Below are positions 41,435 through 50,426 of a DNA stretch of 64,000 nucleotides, piece after piece. Position 1 is the first letter of the stretch. Every line of letters starts with the position of its first letter. Made by a program: the position numbers and the translations under genes. Source of the stretch: Lachnospiraceae bacterium (GTDB taxonomy: Bacteria > Bacillota > Clostridia > Lachnospirales > Lachnospiraceae); NCBI GenBank assembly GCA_017938145.1, contig JAGBCB010000005.1:1-64000 (forward strand), written 5' to 3'. The notes beneath the pieces are model-generated. The model did no database searches, was not told the DNA's origin, and saw only the letters and a program-made list of their open reading frames with translations.

Positions 41435-42926
41435 CTGACTCACCCACCTCTCCTAAAAGTGCATTCAGTATACCATATTGCTCATGCAACTTTTTTGATG
41501 CATTCTCCCAAGCCGCATATCTCTCATGGAGCGTCCGGTTATCTACCGCAACCTCTGTTCCTGTTCCCTTAGCATATAGAGGAATGTTCAATGAAAAATT
41601 ATTATCCTCTATTTCCTTAATTGTTACTACCTTCGCAAAATCAGCATCCGACTCATACTTTGCATAAGCATCTGCTATCTTACGTATATGATTTTCCTCC
41701 AAATAGCTCTGTGCATTTTTACGTTCTACTTCATTGACTGCGTTAATAAATAAAACTTTTCCTCTGCGCTCCGCTTTCTTGTTTTTTCGACAAATCAAAA
41801 TACAAGCTTCCATAGGTGAATTGTAGAACAAATTAGGTCCTAACCCAATTACACATTCAACATAATCTCCTCGCACCATCTTTTCTCTCATATCTGTTTC
41901 TTCATTTCTGAATAATACTCCGTGAGGAAAGAGAATAGCACATCGACCTGTTTTTTCATCCATGCTCTTAAGGATATGCTGCAAGAATGCATAATCTGCT
42001 CGTCCCTGCGGCGGTACACCTAAAAAGTTCCGTCCATATTTATCACTTGCAAAAGCTTCTCTATCCCATTGGCTTATAGAATATGGAGGATTCGCAAGTA
42101 CAAGATTAAAGCTTTTCAGCTCCCCATTCTCCACAAACGCCGGAGCCTTTAATGTATCACCATTCACTATGTTAAAGTCTTTAACGCCATGCAAGAACAA
42201 ATTCATCTTTCCGATTGCAGATGTAAGAGCGTTAATCTCCTGCCCGTACACAGCCACATTTCGCCACTCTTTTTCTTTCTGCTTTAAATATGCAATACAT
42301 GAGATAAGCATACCTGCGCTACCGCATGTAGGGTCATAAATTGATTCCCCAGACTCCGGTTGTAGCATTTCTGTCATCAAGTGTACGACTGTTCTATTTG
42401 TATAAAATTCCTGTGCTGTATGTCCACTATCGTCAGCAAACTTTTTAATCAAATATTCATAGCCTTGTCCTAACTCATCTTCAGGACAATTTGCTATAGA
42501 AAGTGTCTTAGTGCTAAAATGCTCAATTAAGTCCTTCAGCAATCTATCTGGCAAACGATTCTTATTTGTCCATGCACCATCACCAAAAATGCCCTGTAGC
42601 TTATCAGAATTTGCATTTTCAATTTTACGGAATGCATTTACTATAGCTACACCTATATTTTCCGATGTCATTCTCACATCATTCCAATGTGCGCCAACAG
42701 GGACAACGAAACGGTGATTCTCTTCCCATTCAAGAGCTTCTTCATCCCCATCATATTCCGCTAGAATTTGCTCACATTCCTCATCATACACATCGCAGAT
42801 TCTTTTAAAGAATAGGAGCGGAAATATGTACTGCTTATATGCCCCTGCATCAATGCTGGTTCTGAGCAGTACAGCTGAATTCCAAAGGTAGGATTGTAAT
42901 TCTTCGATTGTAATTCTCTTACTCAT
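41427..42926 (-). CDS. hsdM: Type I methyltransferase subunit HsdM, copy A
   Basis: This adenine-N6 methyltransferase has SAM-binding motif I in IYDPTCGSAGML and catalytic motif IV NPPY in LVLANPPYSISQWD. The N-terminal HsdM helical domain (ELQSYLWNSAVLLRTSIDAGA) is present. The start at 42926 follows GGAGG by eight bases and overlaps the stop of HsdM copy B. Directly downstream is the half-length HsdS. Having two intact HsdM genes in tandem is unusual for one type I locus. Confidence 0.92.
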   Translation of the reverse strand: MSKRITIEELQSYLWNSAVLLRTSIDAGAYKQYIFPLLFFKRICDVYDEECEQILAEYDGDEEALEWEENHRFVVPVGAHWNDVRMTSENIGVAIVNAFRKIENANSDKLQGIFGDGAWTNKNRLPDRLLKDLIEHFSTKTLSIANCPEDELGQGYEYLIKKFADDSGHTAQEFYTNRTVVHLMTEMLQPESGESIYDPTCGSAGMLISCIAYLKQKEKEWRNVAVYGQEINALTSAIGKMNLFLHGVKDFNIVNGDTLKAPAFVENGELKSFNLVLANPPYSISQWDREAFASDKYGRNFLGVPPQGRADYAFLQHILKSMDEKTGRCAILFPHGVLFRNEETDMREKMVRGDYVECVIGLGPNLFYNSPMEACILICRKNKKAERRGKVLFINAVNEVERKNAQSYLEENHIRKIADAYAKYESDADFAKVVTIKEIEDNNFSLNIPLYAKGTGTEVAVDNRTLHERYAAWENASKKLHEQYGILNALLGEVGESDV

Positions 42927-44427
42927 GAAAATATCCTCCTTCAAGTAATAATTTTCTCATTTTCTCTTCTGCTTCAACTACCTCTTCCAAAGCTTCAAAA
43001 TACTGACGACGTACTTCTTCCGGTGAAATGGTTTCTTCTCCCTGTTTCTCAATATAATTATTAATCGCAAGTGTATAATCTTTTTCTCTTATATCTTCTA
43101 GCGTAACCACCTTAACGGTATCAACGACATCTTCGTACTCCGTATAGAGTCTATAGATTTCCCGAATATTATCTTCGGTCATAATATTCTGTGCTCTTTG
43201 CGGTGTGTAGATGTTTGACGCATCTATCATACATATCCTGCCTTTGTGATTATGCTCTTTATTATTATTCAAAAACAGAATACATGCTGATACTCCGGTA
43301 CTATAAAATACTCCACTTACTAATGTAATTATGCACTCTAACTTATCGGACTCAACAAGCTGTCTCCTAATATCACCCTCTTTGCCGCTTCGGAATAGAA
43401 CGCCCTGCGGTAAGACGACTGCACATCTTCCACTAGAAGTATTCATAGATTTCACCATATGTTGTAGCCAAGCAAAGTCTCCGTTCGAATCAGTAGGACT
43501 TCCCCACATATTGCGACCATAAATATCACTTGCAAATTGTTCTGCTCCCCAGTTTTTTAATGAAAACGGTGGATTTGCAATTACACAATCAAACTTCTGC
43601 AACTCTCCTCCGTCCAAGAAATTAGGTGAACGTAATGTATCGCCCTGTGTCACCTTAAAATCCTTCGCCCCATGCAAAAACAGGTTCATTCTTGCTATTG
43701 CAGAGGTAGCCAAATTTTTCTCCTGACCATATATCTTTCCATATGTCAGCTTATCATTTTTCATATATCGAATTGCTTCAATCAACATTCCACCGGTTCC
43801 GGCTGCAGGGTCGTATACAGATTCTCCTGCTTTCGGTGCCATTAACATAACTAATAACTTGACAATTGCTCTAGGGGTATAGAATTCCCCTGCATTTTTC
43901 TTTGACAAATCAGCAAATTTCTTTATCAAAAACTCATAGCTATCACCCATAACATCTGAACTATAATTGTTGTTCCCGACTTTGATTTTTGACATATGCT
44001 CAATCAAATCTTTCAATCGTTCATCAGATAACTTTGATTTATCTGTCCAGTTCGCATCATCAAAACTGCTAAACACTCCATTTAAAGTATCGGGGTTGGC
44101 TCGTTCTATACCGTACATCGCATTTACTATTGCCATTCCAACATTTTCACTTTGTTCTCTTACATCTGACCAATGACAACCTTCCGGTATAATAAATCTA
44201 TGGTTCTCCGGAAAGGAAGCATATTCCTCATCCCCATCAGATTCCTCCAATGCAACTTCTGTCTCTTCGTCATATACATCCGATAAACGTTTAAAAAACA
44301 AAAGCGGTGTGACATAACTTTTATATTCATCTTGGTTGATTGGCCCTCGGAGAATATTACACGCTTCAAATAAATGACTGTATAGTTTCTGACTTGTTGT
44401 TTCTTCCGTTGTATATACTTCTGCCAT
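42919..44427 (-). CDS. hsdM: Type I methyltransferase subunit HsdM, copy B
   Basis: Motif I is VYDPAAGTGGML and motif IV is NPPF in CVIANPPFSLKNWG, both intact. The N-terminal HsdM domain (QKLYSHLFEACNILRGPINQDE) is present. It is clearly diverged from copy A across the whole length, so this is not a recent duplication. AGGAG lies nine bases before the ATG. One model is that each HsdM works with a different HsdS in the operon; another is that the two form a mixed complex. Confidence 0.92.
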   Translation of the reverse strand: MAEVYTTEETTSQKLYSHLFEACNILRGPINQDEYKSYVTPLLFFKRLSDVYDEETEVALEESDGDEEYASFPENHRFIIPEGCHWSDVREQSENVGMAIVNAMYGIERANPDTLNGVFSSFDDANWTDKSKLSDERLKDLIEHMSKIKVGNNNYSSDVMGDSYEFLIKKFADLSKKNAGEFYTPRAIVKLLVMLMAPKAGESVYDPAAGTGGMLIEAIRYMKNDKLTYGKIYGQEKNLATSAIARMNLFLHGAKDFKVTQGDTLRSPNFLDGGELQKFDCVIANPPFSLKNWGAEQFASDIYGRNMWGSPTDSNGDFAWLQHMVKSMNTSSGRCAVVLPQGVLFRSGKEGDIRRQLVESDKLECIITLVSGVFYSTGVSACILFLNNNKEHNHKGRICMIDASNIYTPQRAQNIMTEDNIREIYRLYTEYEDVVDTVKVVTLEDIREKDYTLAINNYIEKQGEETISPEEVRRQYFEALEEVVEAEEKMRKLLLEGGYFHE

Positions 44428-44483
44428 ATTATCACGCTCCTATAATCTATTTTTATCAAACTTTATGTCCAATTATCCGGACA

Positions 44484-45806
44484 CTACTGAAACAACGACA
44501 ATCCGCTACCATTAGTATTTAATTCATCAAGTCTATTATAGCAGGCTGCCAGTTCTTCATTGATTTCCTCAAGACTTCTGATAGTCGTCACATTTTCTGT
44601 CTTTTGAAATCTTGCGATAGTCCATTCACCGACATTTATAACATCTTCATTTGCAACTGTAAAAGAAATGTCTTCCACAACTTGCTTATTCTCTAATATA
44701 TCTTTCAGAAGTTGCTTATTCTCTTCTGTAAATGTTGGCTCCATTCTTCGTTCTCTCTGAATCAACTTGGCTGCATCTACAAATAAAACATCTTTATTAC
44801 CCTGTTCAAATACAAGCATAGTTGTATTGATAGTTGTGTAGTTATATACAGAAGGGAGCGATACAACTGCCTTAAGCATACCTCGTTTTACAGCATTCTC
44901 TCTAAAAATTGATAACGCTTTAGACTGCTTAAACAAAAATCCCTGCGGAACGATTACTACCATTCGTCCTTTCTCATTAAGACATTCTAAGCCGCTTGCC
45001 AATAGCAAACACTCCATTTCCTTGCACTGTACATTATCCATCCATTCTCTGCATCGCACCGTTTGATAGCCAATCAGCTCATTTACTTTCATCCCGAAAG
45101 GAATATCCATAATCACTTTGTCATGCATTCCGGAAGTATTAACACTGGTAAAATCCTCCGTAGCCAGAGTAAAATTCTTTATATCTGACAAAATCAGATA
45201 CATGGCTGTATTTTGAATGGCTTCCAAACGAATATCATTACCATAAAAATCAACTTCTTTTCCTCTGATACACTCCACTGCGGAATAACCATAACCTACT
45301 GTACCGTCAAGCACAGACTCTCCGTCATGCACATCCGCTGCTATTCTCATAAGCTCTGCTACTGTATAACTGGAAACCTTCTCATTTCCTCGGTCTTTAC
45401 TAATAATATAGAGCATATACTGCGCCAGTTCTCCATAGTTATCTAATTCTGCTATTGCTGAAATCACGCCAAGAAACGTCTTCTTCCATTGTTCTTCCTG
45501 ACATCTTGAAGGACTAAGCACATCCTGTAGCAATCCTTGACGCAAAGAATATGTTTCTTCTAGTACTTCAACACCTTTTCTCAAGGTTTCAATATCATCA
45601 ATATTGGTAGGACGCAACAGACTCTTTGTCAATTCTAATACTACTCCCATGTATCCTGGGTTCATACATGCATTTTCATCAATCATTTTCTTAAGGCACA
45701 TCACATATAGCATAGTTCCCACATACTGTGTCGCATCATATCCAGCTTTATGCCATAGACCCATCAAGTCATATACAGGTTTGATTGTTCTTTCATCACT
45801 CTTCAT
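44484..45806 (-). CDS. HsdM-like subunit with degenerate catalytic motif
   Basis: The layout is that of an N6-methyltransferase, but the key motifs differ. Motif I reads VLDGTVGYGYSAVE (family usually DPxxGxGG) and motif IV reads IMDIPFGMKV where NPPF/Y is expected. Methyl transfer is therefore doubtful. The start at 45806 (MKSDERTIKPVYDLMG) has GGAGG eight bases upstream. It is two bases from the single-domain HsdS-like gene before it, forming an M-S pair at the head of the operon. It may be a structural or regulatory subunit, or a separate system. Confidence 0.8.
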   Translation of the reverse strand: MKSDERTIKPVYDLMGLWHKAGYDATQYVGTMLYVMCLKKMIDENACMNPGYMGVVLELTKSLLRPTNIDDIETLRKGVEVLEETYSLRQGLLQDVLSPSRCQEEQWKKTFLGVISAIAELDNYGELAQYMLYIISKDRGNEKVSSYTVAELMRIAADVHDGESVLDGTVGYGYSAVECIRGKEVDFYGNDIRLEAIQNTAMYLILSDIKNFTLATEDFTSVNTSGMHDKVIMDIPFGMKVNELIGYQTVRCREWMDNVQCKEMECLLLASGLECLNEKGRMVVIVPQGFLFKQSKALSIFRENAVKRGMLKAVVSLPSVYNYTTINTTMLVFEQGNKDVLFVDAAKLIQRERRMEPTFTEENKQLLKDILENKQVVEDISFTVANEDVINVGEWTIARFQKTENVTTIRSLEEINEELAACYNRLDELNTNGSGLSLFQ

Positions 45807-45807
45807 C

Positions 45808-46395
45808 TTACTTACCTCCAAGTACGCTATTAAGTTTCTCTCTTTCTAATGCAATTATCTGTGCCATGACTTCTTCTTTGAGAGAAATGTTACGGAAATA
45901 TTCAGCTACCTGCTTCTGTTCCTCAAGTTCCATATTTTTCACTACTACATCCTTAATCTTTCCCATAGTCAACATCGGAACCGCTGCACCACTAACCATA
46001 TCCATTACTTGTTCAAGATAAACGCCTGAATTAAGAAATGCAGCCAAATACTCTGACAAGAATATTTTACTTGTATTTCTGATTATGATGCAAAAGGAGG
46101 TAATCAACAATCCTTCATCTTCTTCTGTGATATATGCTGCGTCATATGGGGAAGATAGCTTTACTACGATATCTCCTGCTTTTGTAAGCTTCTTGTCATC
46201 AAACTCCGACTTGTATTCTAACTCATATAATTCATCATGCATAATTTTTCCTCCCTTTATTGCTTTCGGTGGAATAACCTGCACCTTGCCAACTACTACT
46301 TCGTTCTTCTTTTCATTTGCCTCTATTCTTGATGTAATCTGACCACCGATAAAGGCTAAACCTTTTACTTCACTTAACTTAATCTGATTTTTCAT
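45808..46395 (-). CDS. Single-domain HsdS-like specificity protein
   Basis: One recognition domain (GGKIMHDELYELEYKSEFDDKKL, AGDIVVKLSSPYDAAYI, EEDEGLLITSFCIIIRNTSK) is followed by a long C-terminal helix (EEQKQVAEYFRNISLKEEVMAQIIALERE). Start at 46395 (MKNQIKLSEVKGLAF) after AAAGGA. It is the first gene of the defence operon and is paired with the degenerate M-like gene. Dimerisation could give a two-part recognition unit. It lacks the octamer cores found in the other hsdS genes. Confidence 0.82.
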   Translation of the reverse strand: MKNQIKLSEVKGLAFIGGQITSRIEANEKKNEVVVGKVQVIPPKAIKGGKIMHDELYELEYKSEFDDKKLTKAGDIVVKLSSPYDAAYITEEDEGLLITSFCIIIRNTSKIFLSEYLAAFLNSGVYLEQVMDMVSGAAVPMLTMGKIKDVVVKNMELEEQKQVAEYFRNISLKEEVMAQIIALEREKLNSVLGGK

Positions 46396-46457
46396 GATAA
46401 TATCCTTTCTGTGGTTGATATATTTTTTAATGTTCAAAACCGGTTTGTAAAAGAAAT

Positions 46458-46523
46458 GGCACGGTACCAGTGCCTATTCCTTTTTGTTAAGCCTATCATA
46501 GCACCAAATATTTATCTTGTCAA
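46458..46523 (-). promoter_or_regulatory. Promoter and adjacent dyad of the defence operon
   Basis: On the minus strand TTGACA (46518-46523) and TATGAT (46495-46500) are 17 bases apart. About 20 bases downstream an inverted repeat, GGCACTGG...CCGTGCC (46458-46474), lies in the leader and may be an operator. Confidence 0.8.
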
Positions 46524-46590
46524 TAACATTTTTCAAAAAATCAATAAATATTTTGATATATTTTTTTATGTTCATCACAAGGAAGTGAAC

Positions 46591-46664
46591 TATTTCTCAC
46601 AAATGTTACTTATTTCTCTCATTTTCATTGACACACCTGCTTCAATGTGATATATTTCTCTCAT
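46591..46664 (+). promoter_or_regulatory. Promoter with three TATTTCTC operator-like repeats
   Basis: TTGACA (46628-46633) and TATATT (46651-46656) are 17 bases apart and drive the plus-strand pair. Three direct repeats, TATTTCTCACAA at 46591 and TATTTCTCTCAT at 46611 and 46653, surround and overlap the promoter, a likely site for the Xre regulator encoded downstream. The 297-base gap between the divergent genes is filled by these two promoters and their operators. Confidence 0.75.
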
Positions 46665-46692
46665 AAGAGACATTTAATTCACATGGAGGTAT

Positions 46693-47133
46693 ATGATGAA
46701 TAAGAAGAAAATACTTAGTGTAACTGACCAAATGAATTTGTTTTGCTTTTACTCCGGTATAGCTTGGCTTATCGGTGGAATTGTACTATTTTTTGATGGA
46801 ATTATATTTACAATCATTGAGATTCTTGCCATGCTTGCAATCTGTATTACTCATATTGTTGTTATGAAAGCAAAGAAGGAGAAGCAGGACGAGCTTTCCA
46901 TAAAGAACTATCACGTAGCTCGTTCTCATGCCTTGTCCATCATGCACGTAATATATATGGTTATCCTAATTGCTCTACAAATTATTACGACCATACCTGC
47001 AAATGCTACATTGTCCCTTGAAATCAAGGATATGCTTATCCCTGCCTTCTTCATCTCACTCGGCATCGAATACATCATTGTTGGCTTCTTATTCCGTAAG
47101 TATGAAAGGGATGGTGAAGAATGTATATATTAA
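46693..47133 (+). CDS. Four-helix membrane protein upstream of an Xre regulator
   Basis: Four hydrophobic segments are visible (about residues 15-35, 36-55, 80-100, 110-130). Such DUF3796-like or similar small membrane proteins are often co-transcribed with a short Xre regulator in Firmicutes and may sense envelope stress; I cannot name the family. GGAGG lies a few bases before the ATG. The regulator gene overlaps its last codons. Confidence 0.75.
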   Translation: MMNKKKILSVTDQMNLFCFYSGIAWLIGGIVLFFDGIIFTIIEILAMLAICITHIVVMKAKKEKQDELSIKNYHVARSHALSIMHVIYMVILIALQIITTIPANATLSLEIKDMLIPAFFISLGIEYIIVGFLFRKYERDGEECIY

Positions 47134-47348
47134 AGACACGAATTCATGAATTTCGGAAAGAAATGAATATTCAGCAGGCAGAACTTGCAGAAATGGTTGG
47201 TGCCCGCCGTGAAACAATAGGCAAACTAGAAAATGGCAAATACAACCCCTCTCTCAAACTTGCTATGGATATCGCTAACGTATTCCACAAACCAGTTGAA
47301 GAAGTCTTTCGTTTCGAGAAAATAACAAACGATGACGATGAAGATTAA
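47121..47348 (+). CDS. Short Xre-family helix-turn-helix regulator
   Basis: Nearly the whole 75-aa protein is an Xre/Cro-C1 helix-turn-helix ([40 protein letters not shown]), with an acidic tail. It overlaps the membrane protein gene by 13 bases. It probably binds the direct repeats at its own promoter and may influence the divergent defence operon. Confidence 0.88.
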   Translation: MYILKTRIHEFRKEMNIQQAELAEMVGARRETIGKLENGKYNPSLKLAMDIANVFHKPVEEVFRFEKITNDDDED

Positions 47349-47350
47349 AC

Positions 47351-47373
47351 CTTTGGTCATCGTGACCAAAAGC
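47351..47373. repeat. 23-bp palindrome, copy 5 of 6
   Basis: Arms match the family with one end base changed; centre TCG. It lies right after the stop codon of the Xre gene. Confidence 0.85.
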
Positions 47374-47384
47374 CCTAATATACC

Positions 47385-47424
47385 AAAAAGAGAAGTGGAA
47401 CATCTACATGATCCGCTTCTCTTT
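47385..47424. terminator. Bidirectional terminator between convergent genes
   Basis: AAAAAGAGAAG and CTTCTCTTTT pair with additional inner pairing (GGA/TCC). T-runs follow in both directions, serving the Xre gene and the convergent small gene. Confidence 0.75.
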
Positions 47425-47435
47425 TCTCTTTCTTC

Positions 47436-47708
47436 TTACATAACTAACCTATCATATTTTTCTTCTGCGGTTAGCTCTTCACTCTTCAAAATACCCATGA
47501 ACTCTTGATAATTACTCGTATCTTTATCTAAATCATCCGTATAGTGAAATCTTGTAGCCGCATTTCTTCTAAGTACTTCCCATAAAAAATATACTTCGTA
47601 ACATTCCCCTTCATCAAAGGTGCATCCGGTCATGCACACACAAGCTCTTTCCAACCGCATGATTGCTTCCGCAACCTTAATTAAATCTATGTAATCTCTT
47701 TTATCCAT
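47436..47708 (-). CDS. Hypothetical small protein, 90 aa
   Basis: The start at 47708 (MDKRDYIDLIKVAEAIMRLE) follows GAGG by five bases; a GTG two codons earlier is possible. It is helical and soluble, with a CVCMTGCTFDEGEC segment rich in Cys. Family unknown. It follows the small membrane protein gene in a three-gene run before repA. Confidence 0.6.
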   Translation of the reverse strand: MDKRDYIDLIKVAEAIMRLERACVCMTGCTFDEGECYEVYFLWEVLRRNAATRFHYTDDLDKDTSNYQEFMGILKSEELTAEEKYDRLVM

Positions 47709-47720
47709 ACACACCTCTTG

Positions 47721-48140
47721 TTACTCTTCAACCTTAATAACCTTAATATCATTTGCTGCTTTCTTCTCTAACCATGGCACCAGCGCATTTGCAAAAATGC
47801 CAAGTTCTATAAAGACAGCTATAGCCAAGATTATTATTTTTATAATTATCTTTATCACACTATTGTCTATCCAATCCACTAAAGCCCAAAACATGGCAGT
47901 GAGCATTACAACACTTGCGATACATGGAATTGCAGATATCACAGGTGAAAAGCTCAAAAACACATACACAAGCACGAACAATCCACACATTCCAAGTGTC
48001 ACCCAAAAGTTTGCATCAGGAAATAATTTCTGATGTAGCGGAATACTCCACACTATTGCAGGAATAATATTTATAAGTGGAAATCCATACTTTTTCTGAT
48101 AATTCGATGTCGTCTTAGTCTGTACATAATACTTCGCCAT
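47721..48140 (-). CDS. Hypothetical multi-pass membrane protein, 139 aa
   Basis: Four hydrophobic segments (around IINIIPAIVWSIPL, VTLGMCGLFVLVYVFLSF, ISAIPCIASVVMLTAMFWAL and IIKIIIKIIILAIAVFIELG) span most of the protein. GGGAGG lies eight bases before the ATG. No family recognised. It sits between a lone nucleotidyltransferase gene and another cargo gene. Confidence 0.65.
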   Translation of the reverse strand: MAKYYVQTKTTSNYQKKYGFPLINIIPAIVWSIPLHQKLFPDANFWVTLGMCGLFVLVYVFLSFSPVISAIPCIASVVMLTAMFWALVDWIDNSVIKIIIKIIILAIAVFIELGIFANALVPWLEKKAANDIKVIKVEE

Positions 48141-48161
48141 GTTCTGTGCCTCCCTAGCTGT

Positions 48162-48512
48162 TTATCGTCCTCTGTGGACTCTTTTGGTTTGCTCCTTCCA
48201 ATTATCATCACATCTGTGTAAATACTCTTCTATCGTTCCGGAGCATTCTGCCTTAATAGGGTTGATATCCAATAACACTCCATTCAGCCAATGCTTTTCT
48301 TCATGTAACACATTAAAGATATCATCCTCTCTTGCAGAACCTTCATATTCGACCAAGATATCTAAATCGGAATCTTCTGTTGCCGTTCCGTTTACCCGGC
48401 TTCCGTATGCCCGAATTCCCACATAAGAAAACTCAGGTGCATCAAAACCGGCATCCTCTATGATATCAATAATCCAATCCCTTACTTCGTCAATATCTAC
48501 GCCTATATTCAT
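48162..48512 (-). CDS. Nucleotidyltransferase (MNT-like antitoxin) domain protein
   Basis: The MNT signature GSRVNGTATEDSDLDILVEYEG gives the GSxxxG and DxD catalytic elements at about residues 31-50. The start at 48512 (MNIGVDIDEVRDWIIDIIED) follows AAGGAG; the longer frame to 48569 lacks a site. These proteins usually AMPylate and silence a partner HEPN toxin, but no HEPN gene is adjacent, so it is an orphan or acts on another partner. Confidence 0.82.
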   Translation of the reverse strand: MNIGVDIDEVRDWIIDIIEDAGFDAPEFSYVGIRAYGSRVNGTATEDSDLDILVEYEGSAREDDIFNVLHEEKHWLNGVLLDINPIKAECSGTIEEYLHRCDDNWKEQTKRVHRGR

Positions 48513-48546
48513 TTTGCATTCACTCCTTCCATTATACATCATTTGG

Positions 48547-49527
48547 TCAACCCACTCCATACAAATCATGATTCACTTCGGCATTATAGTAGTGATTCAT
48601 AGTATTTGGAGCATTATACAAAGCTGTAATCAGATATGCCTTAATGTTGCTAACCTTGGTTGTATTACGCTCCATACAGCCAATCACATACTGCAAGTGA
48701 GAAGAATTGAGCTTAAGGAATTTACTCTTTACGAGTGCATACGGATAATCCTCTCCTGCAATACGGATGGTCTTTCTTGGAACACATACGACTTCACAAA
48801 TTAACTGATACAACTCCTCATAGTACTCCCTATCACTCCATGTAGGACAGCTCATAAGTGCATCATATTCTATGTTTTCCCGAATCAGTTCCATATATGC
48901 TTCTGCCTCATCCATCACATCCACTCTGCCTGATGGAATGATATGATTAGTATTATTCAAATTGGTATTATTAAAATCATTATTATTAGGGTCTAATTTC
49001 TTGACAGGTGCCAGTCCATTTTCCAGACAAGTACCAGTCTGCAAATTATCCTCGTCCTCTTTCTGTACCGGTCTATTTTTTGTACTGGTTGAATTTTTAG
49101 ACTCGTCAACTGTCTGTGGTACAGTTTTCTTACTGGTCTGATTTTTAGACCGGTCTACCTGCTCCGGCTTCTCCTGTGACACAAAATTCTTCACGTAAAT
49201 AATATTAGCCTTGCCACTCTCCTGCACCATATCAATAAGCCCGATTTCATTCAATTCCTTTAATGCCCCAACTGCAGTCATCTTGCTGCAGTTGAGGTCT
49301 TCCATGATACTCTTAATGGCGTATTTGATGTAAACTCTATTCTCTTCATCAAACCAACCACTTCGAGCAGACAGTGCCATACGGTCAAGCATAAGTCCGT
49401 AAAGAAGTTTTGCATTATTGGTTATATCTTTAAAACGAGCATCAGTAATCAGAGCTTTAGGTAAGCGATAGAATGTAAACTGCTCCGCTTCCTGCCCATA
49501 ATAAAATGCTAAATCTAATCTTTGCAC
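48547..49527 (-). CDS. repA: RepA_N-type replication initiator
   Basis: The N-terminal winged-helix domain (FTFYRLPKALITDARFKDI, TNNAKLLYGLMLDRMALSA, VYIKYAIKSIMEDLNCSKMT) is typical of RepA_N initiators of Firmicute plasmids and Tn1549-like ICEs. A linker rich in Lys, Ser, Thr and Asn follows, then a C-terminal helical domain. A GTG at 49527 (VQRLDLAFYYG) lies 12 bases from AGGAGG; the ATG at 49557 is within the parB end. With ParA and ParB it suggests the excised circle can replicate and partition for some time. Confidence 0.85.
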   Translation of the reverse strand: MQRLDLAFYYGQEAEQFTFYRLPKALITDARFKDITNNAKLLYGLMLDRMALSARSGWFDEENRVYIKYAIKSIMEDLNCSKMTAVGALKELNEIGLIDMVQESGKANIIYVKNFVSQEKPEQVDRSKNQTSKKTVPQTVDESKNSTSTKNRPVQKEDEDNLQTGTCLENGLAPVKKLDPNNNDFNNTNLNNTNHIIPSGRVDVMDEAEAYMELIRENIEYDALMSCPTWSDREYYEELYQLICEVVCVPRKTIRIAGEDYPYALVKSKFLKLNSSHLQYVIGCMERNTTKVSNIKAYLITALYNAPNTMNHYYNAEVNHDLYGVG

Positions 49528-49529
49528 GG

Positions 49530-50426
49530 TTATACTTGACCTCCTTTCTTCTTCCAATCATCGAGAAGTTTAACAATAATCTCCTCAATATCACTGTTAC
49601 TCATGTTCGGCTCAAAATAAGAATCTAATCTCTTCTGATTGAACACTACCTTACGTACTGGCTGCTTAACGTAGGTAAGCATATCCTTAATATACGCTTC
49701 ATTCAAATATCCTTTTTTATCTGCCTCTCTAATGCGAGAAGCCTGTTCAACGCTGATTACACACCCAAGTTCTATGAGCACCTTATATACAATGTCCTGC
49801 TGTTCCGCATCCAAATATGAGATTTCAAGTCCCTGCATAACACCCAGCTTCTTATTGTCAACAAGCTCAAGTAATCCGTCACTCAATCTTGCCAAACAAA
49901 TATATCTCTGAATGGTCTTTCTGCTTTCGCCAGACTCCTCACTCATTTTCTCTAAGCTGATGCCACCTGCGGCTCCTTGATGCTTCATAGCTTCATATTT
50001 CATGCTATATGCTTTCGCTTTCTCACTGATGGAAATATCCTCTCGCTGAATATTGGAATCCACCATAATAATTGTCGCTTCATCATCTGTATACTCACGT
50101 ACCATAAAAGGCATTTCTGTTTTACCTGCAAGTTCCGAAGCACGTCTTCTACGATGACCTGAAATAATTTCATAGCCACCTCCACGTCTCGGTCTTGCAA
50201 TCCCCGGCACTAACACGCCATGAGATTTTACGCTTTCTACGGTCTCTTCCATTTTCTCATCATCCAGTACTCTAAACGGATGATTTTCAAATGTATGTAG
50301 TTCGCTCAGAGGGACATTTATAATCTGCCCCTCTGACTTTTGGTCATCATGACCAATAGTTTCCGTCCCAAACATTTCATCGTAGGTCGATAACTTAATT
50401 TTCTCTCCAAGATTTCTTTTAGCCAT
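49530..50426 (-). CDS. parB: ParB-family partition protein
   Basis: The N-terminal ParB/Sulfiredoxin-type region has NVPLSELHTFENHPFRVLDD and GYEIISGHRRRRASELAGK. The helix-turn-helix has SEESGESRKTIQRYICLARL. A C-terminal domain follows. It binds centromere-like sites and works with ParA. GGAGG precedes the ATG, which overlaps the parA end. Close to the N-terminus the coding sequence contains copy 6 of the 23-bp palindrome, translated as IGHDDQKSEG. Confidence 0.93.
   Translation of the reverse strand: MAKRNLGEKIKLSTYDEMFGTETIGHDDQKSEGQIINVPLSELHTFENHPFRVLDDEKMEETVESVKSHGVLVPGIARPRRGGGYEIISGHRRRRASELAGKTEMPFMVREYTDDEATIIMVDSNIQREDISISEKAKAYSMKYEAMKHQGAAGGISLEKMSEESGESRKTIQRYICLARLSDGLLELVDNKKLGVMQGLEISYLDAEQQDIVYKVLIELGCVISVEQASRIREADKKGYLNEAYIKDMLTYVKQPVRKVVFNQKRLDSYFEPNMSNSDIEEIIVKLLDDWKKKGGQV
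50337..50359. repeat. 23-bp palindrome, copy 6 of 6
   Basis: Arms CTTTTGGTCA and TGACCAATAG (one change) with centre TCA; within the start of parB. Confidence 0.8.

Noticed and set aside
30293-46395. BREX, DISARM or another named multi-gene defence system
   Set aside because: No PglX, BrxC, PglZ, DrmA/B or phospholipase-type gene is visible; the genes are explained by type I restriction plus GmrSD.
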